DNA of 6,351 nucleotides, from assembly GCA_964383855.1 (NCBI GenBank), contig CAYLIP010000093.1, positions 1 to 6,351 of the forward strand, given 5' to 3'. The stretch comes from CAZHAC01 sp964383855 (lineage in GTDB: Bacteria > Chloroflexota > Dormibacteria > Dormibacterales > Dormibacteraceae). Made by a program: the position numbers and the translations under genes. Below are positions 5,353-6,351 of the stretch, in pieces; position 1 is the first letter of the stretch, and each line of letters begins with the position of its first letter. The notes beneath the pieces are model-generated. The model did not search any database, was not told the origin of the DNA, and was given only the letters and a program-made list of their open reading frames with translations.

Positions 5353-5975
5353 TGGGTAGAATCGAGCTCGTGGGGCGAAGAGAGGAGATCATCCGCTTCC
5401 TGCGTTCGCGAGGCGAGGCCACGCTGGCCGAGCTCGCCGATCACGCCGAGCTGAGCAAGCAGGGCGTCCTCCGTCACGTCGAGGCGCTGGAGGCGGCCGG
5501 CCTGGTCGAGCACGTGGCCGCGCCCCACAACGGCCCCGGCCGCCCGGAGCACCGCTACCGCGCCACCGCCACGCCCGCCGACCTCGTCCCCGGCGCCCAC
5601 CGCGAGCTCGCCGCCGAGCTCGTGGAGTTCATGCCCAACGACGAGCTCGAGCGCTTCTTCAAGATGAGAGCGGAACGGCTGGAGCAGAAGTACGCCGCCC
5701 GGCTGGACGGGCTCGACTTCGAGGGCCGGGTCCGGGAGCTGGCGCGGCTGGCTTCTGAGGCCGGGCACATGGCCGAGGTCGTGACCATGCCCGACGGCAA
5801 CCTCGGGATCCGGCACTGCAACTGCCCGATCCAGGAGGTGGCGGCCCGCTCGGGGCACGCCTGCCAGCAGGAGCGCGTCATGTACGAGCGCCTCCTGGGC
5901 AGGCCGGTCGAGCGGATGACCTGGATCGCCGACAACGACAGCAACTGCACGTACGAAATCGAGAACAAGGGGTAA
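5352..5975 (+). CDS. sufR: SufR-type iron-sulfur cluster transcriptional regulator
   Basis: A 207-residue DNA-binding regulator that is expected to sense Fe-S cluster status and repress the suf operon while it holds a cluster. Residues about 7-72 form a winged helix: EEIIRFLRSRGEATLAELAD, then recognition helix SKQGVLRHVEALEAAGL, then a wing around GPGRPEHRYRAT. A charged helical region (about 82-140) may serve dimerisation. The C-terminal part holds four cysteines, C156 and C158 (HCNC), C171 (GHAC) and C199 (SNCTY), in the arrangement seen near the cluster-binding region of SufR. sufC follows 3 bp after the TAA, which strongly supports the call. Start choice: ATG 5352 has only a weak ribosome binding site and overlaps the inverted repeat. 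GTG 5370 (residue 7) is an alternative that would leave the whole winged helix and place the repeat fully upstream. Confidence 0.92.
   Translation: MGRIELVGRREEIIRFLRSRGEATLAELADHAELSKQGVLRHVEALEAAGLVEHVAAPHNGPGRPEHRYRATATPADLVPGAHRELAAELVEFMPNDELERFFKMRAERLEQKYAARLDGLDFEGRVRELARLASEAGHMAEVVTMPDGNLGIRHCNCPIQEVAARSGHACQQERVMYERLLGRPVERMTWIADNDSNCTYEIENKG
5967..5972 (+). promoter_or_regulatory. Ribosome binding site of sufC
   Basis: AAGGGG lies 6 bases before the sufC ATG and overlaps the last codons of sufR; a second purine run, AAGGA, sits directly against the ATG. This supports the ATG at 5979 and translation coupled to sufR. Confidence 0.6.
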
Positions 5976-5978
5976 GGA

Positions 5979-6351
5979 ATGGCTGACCTGGAGATTCGAA
6001 ACCTCCACGCGAGCGTCGAGGGCCGGGAGATCCTGAAGGGGATCGACCTCGCCATCGGCAAGGGCGAGGTGCACGCGGTGATGGGGCCCAACGGGTCCGG
6101 CAAGAGCACGCTCTCCAACGCCCTCATGGGGCACCCGGGCTACGAGATCACAGCGGGCGAGATCCTCTTCAAGGGTCACAACCTGGTCGAGATGCAGCCC
6201 GACGAGCGGGCCCGCCTCGGCCTCTACCTGGCCATGCAGTACCCCACCGTGGTGCCCGGGATCACGATGGCCAACTTCCTGCGGACGGCTCTCAACGCCA
6301 AGCGCGGCTACGACGGCAAGGACAAGTCGAAGGCGATCACGCCGCGCGAGT
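5979..6351 (+). CDS. sufC: SufC, Fe-S cluster assembly ATPase, 3' end cut by window
   Basis: ABC-type ATPase of the SUF system. It is cytosolic and works with SufB and SufD as the SufBC2D scaffold that builds iron-sulfur clusters; it is not a transporter. Only 124 codons are visible of about 250 usual. The N-terminus MADLEIRNLHASVEGREILK is typical of SufC. Walker A is GPNGSGKST at 36-44 (K42 for phosphate binding), followed by SNALMGHPGYEIT, a SufC-like stretch. The Q-loop is at LAMQYP (Q87), followed by the family-typical PGITMANFLRTALNA. The ABC signature, Walker B and H-loop lie beyond the window. sufB, sufD and a cysteine desulfurase would be expected downstream but are not seen. Confidence 0.96.
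   Translation, partial: MADLEIRNLHASVEGREILKGIDLAIGKGEVHAVMGPNGSGKSTLSNALMGHPGYEITAGEILFKGHNLVEMQPDERARLGLYLAMQYPTVVPGITMANFLRTALNAKRGYDGKDKSKAITPRE

Noticed and set aside
4867..5454. Several long open frames crossing the repeat array on both strands
   Set aside because: The 42-bp unit is a multiple of three and GC-rich, so it reads open in many frames. The peptides are only low-complexity repeats of PGKALAPAHAPFGG type, or their counterparts in other frames, and run through Ns.
4974..6179. 401-codon minus-strand frame opposite sufR and sufC
   Set aside because: It is antisense to two clear genes and includes the N gap and repeat; its composition is that of a high-GC shadow frame.
1..6351. 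Insertion sequence, prophage or defence genes
   Set aside because: No transposase, integrase, phage or nuclease motifs and no terminal inverted repeats with target duplications were found; the genes are ordinary chromosomal functions.

Overview
This is a high-GC bacterial window, probably from an uncultured Gram-positive-like lineage. The GC bias is strong in every frame. There is a class A penicillin-binding protein and an actinobacteria-style SUF operon led by a SufR regulator. The sequence alone does not fix the phylum. Actinomycetota, or a high-GC Chloroflexota/Dormibacterota-type lineage, would both fit. A run of exactly 100 Ns shows that this is a scaffolded draft assembly, possibly a metagenome-assembled genome.

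Left block, about 1-4960, all on the minus strand and read right to left. It holds five genes: an MFS transporter, a coiled-coil protein of unknown function (overlapping the MFS gene by 8 bp), a membrane-anchored BON-domain protein (13 bp gap), a class I SAM-dependent methyltransferase (29 bp gap) and a class A penicillin-binding protein (58 bp gap) whose 3' end runs off the window at base 1. The short spacings suggest one transcription unit, perhaps with a separate promoter for the last gene. The block leans towards envelope functions (peptidoglycan synthesis, an inner-membrane BON protein, a transporter), but no single pathway links all five. The MFS gene has no ATG, GTG or TTG upstream of its third predicted membrane region, although its reading frame and MFS character clearly continue further 5'. 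A frameshift or sequence error near its start is likely.

Middle, about 4962-5328. This is a divergent intergenic region filled by a 42-bp GC-rich tandem repeat, interrupted by the 100-N gap. The 55 bases just before the gap are identical to the 55 bases just after it, so the gap looks like an assembly break inside the repeat rather than real missing sequence of that length.

Right block, 5329-6351, plus strand. A perfect 8-bp inverted repeat with an 8-bp spacer touches the first base of the sufR start codon and is the best candidate operator. sufR encodes a winged-helix regulator with a cysteine-bearing C-terminus. It is followed after 3 bp by sufC, the SUF-system ATPase, which is cut by the window end. 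This is the start of an iron-sulfur cluster assembly operon that its own first gene probably represses.
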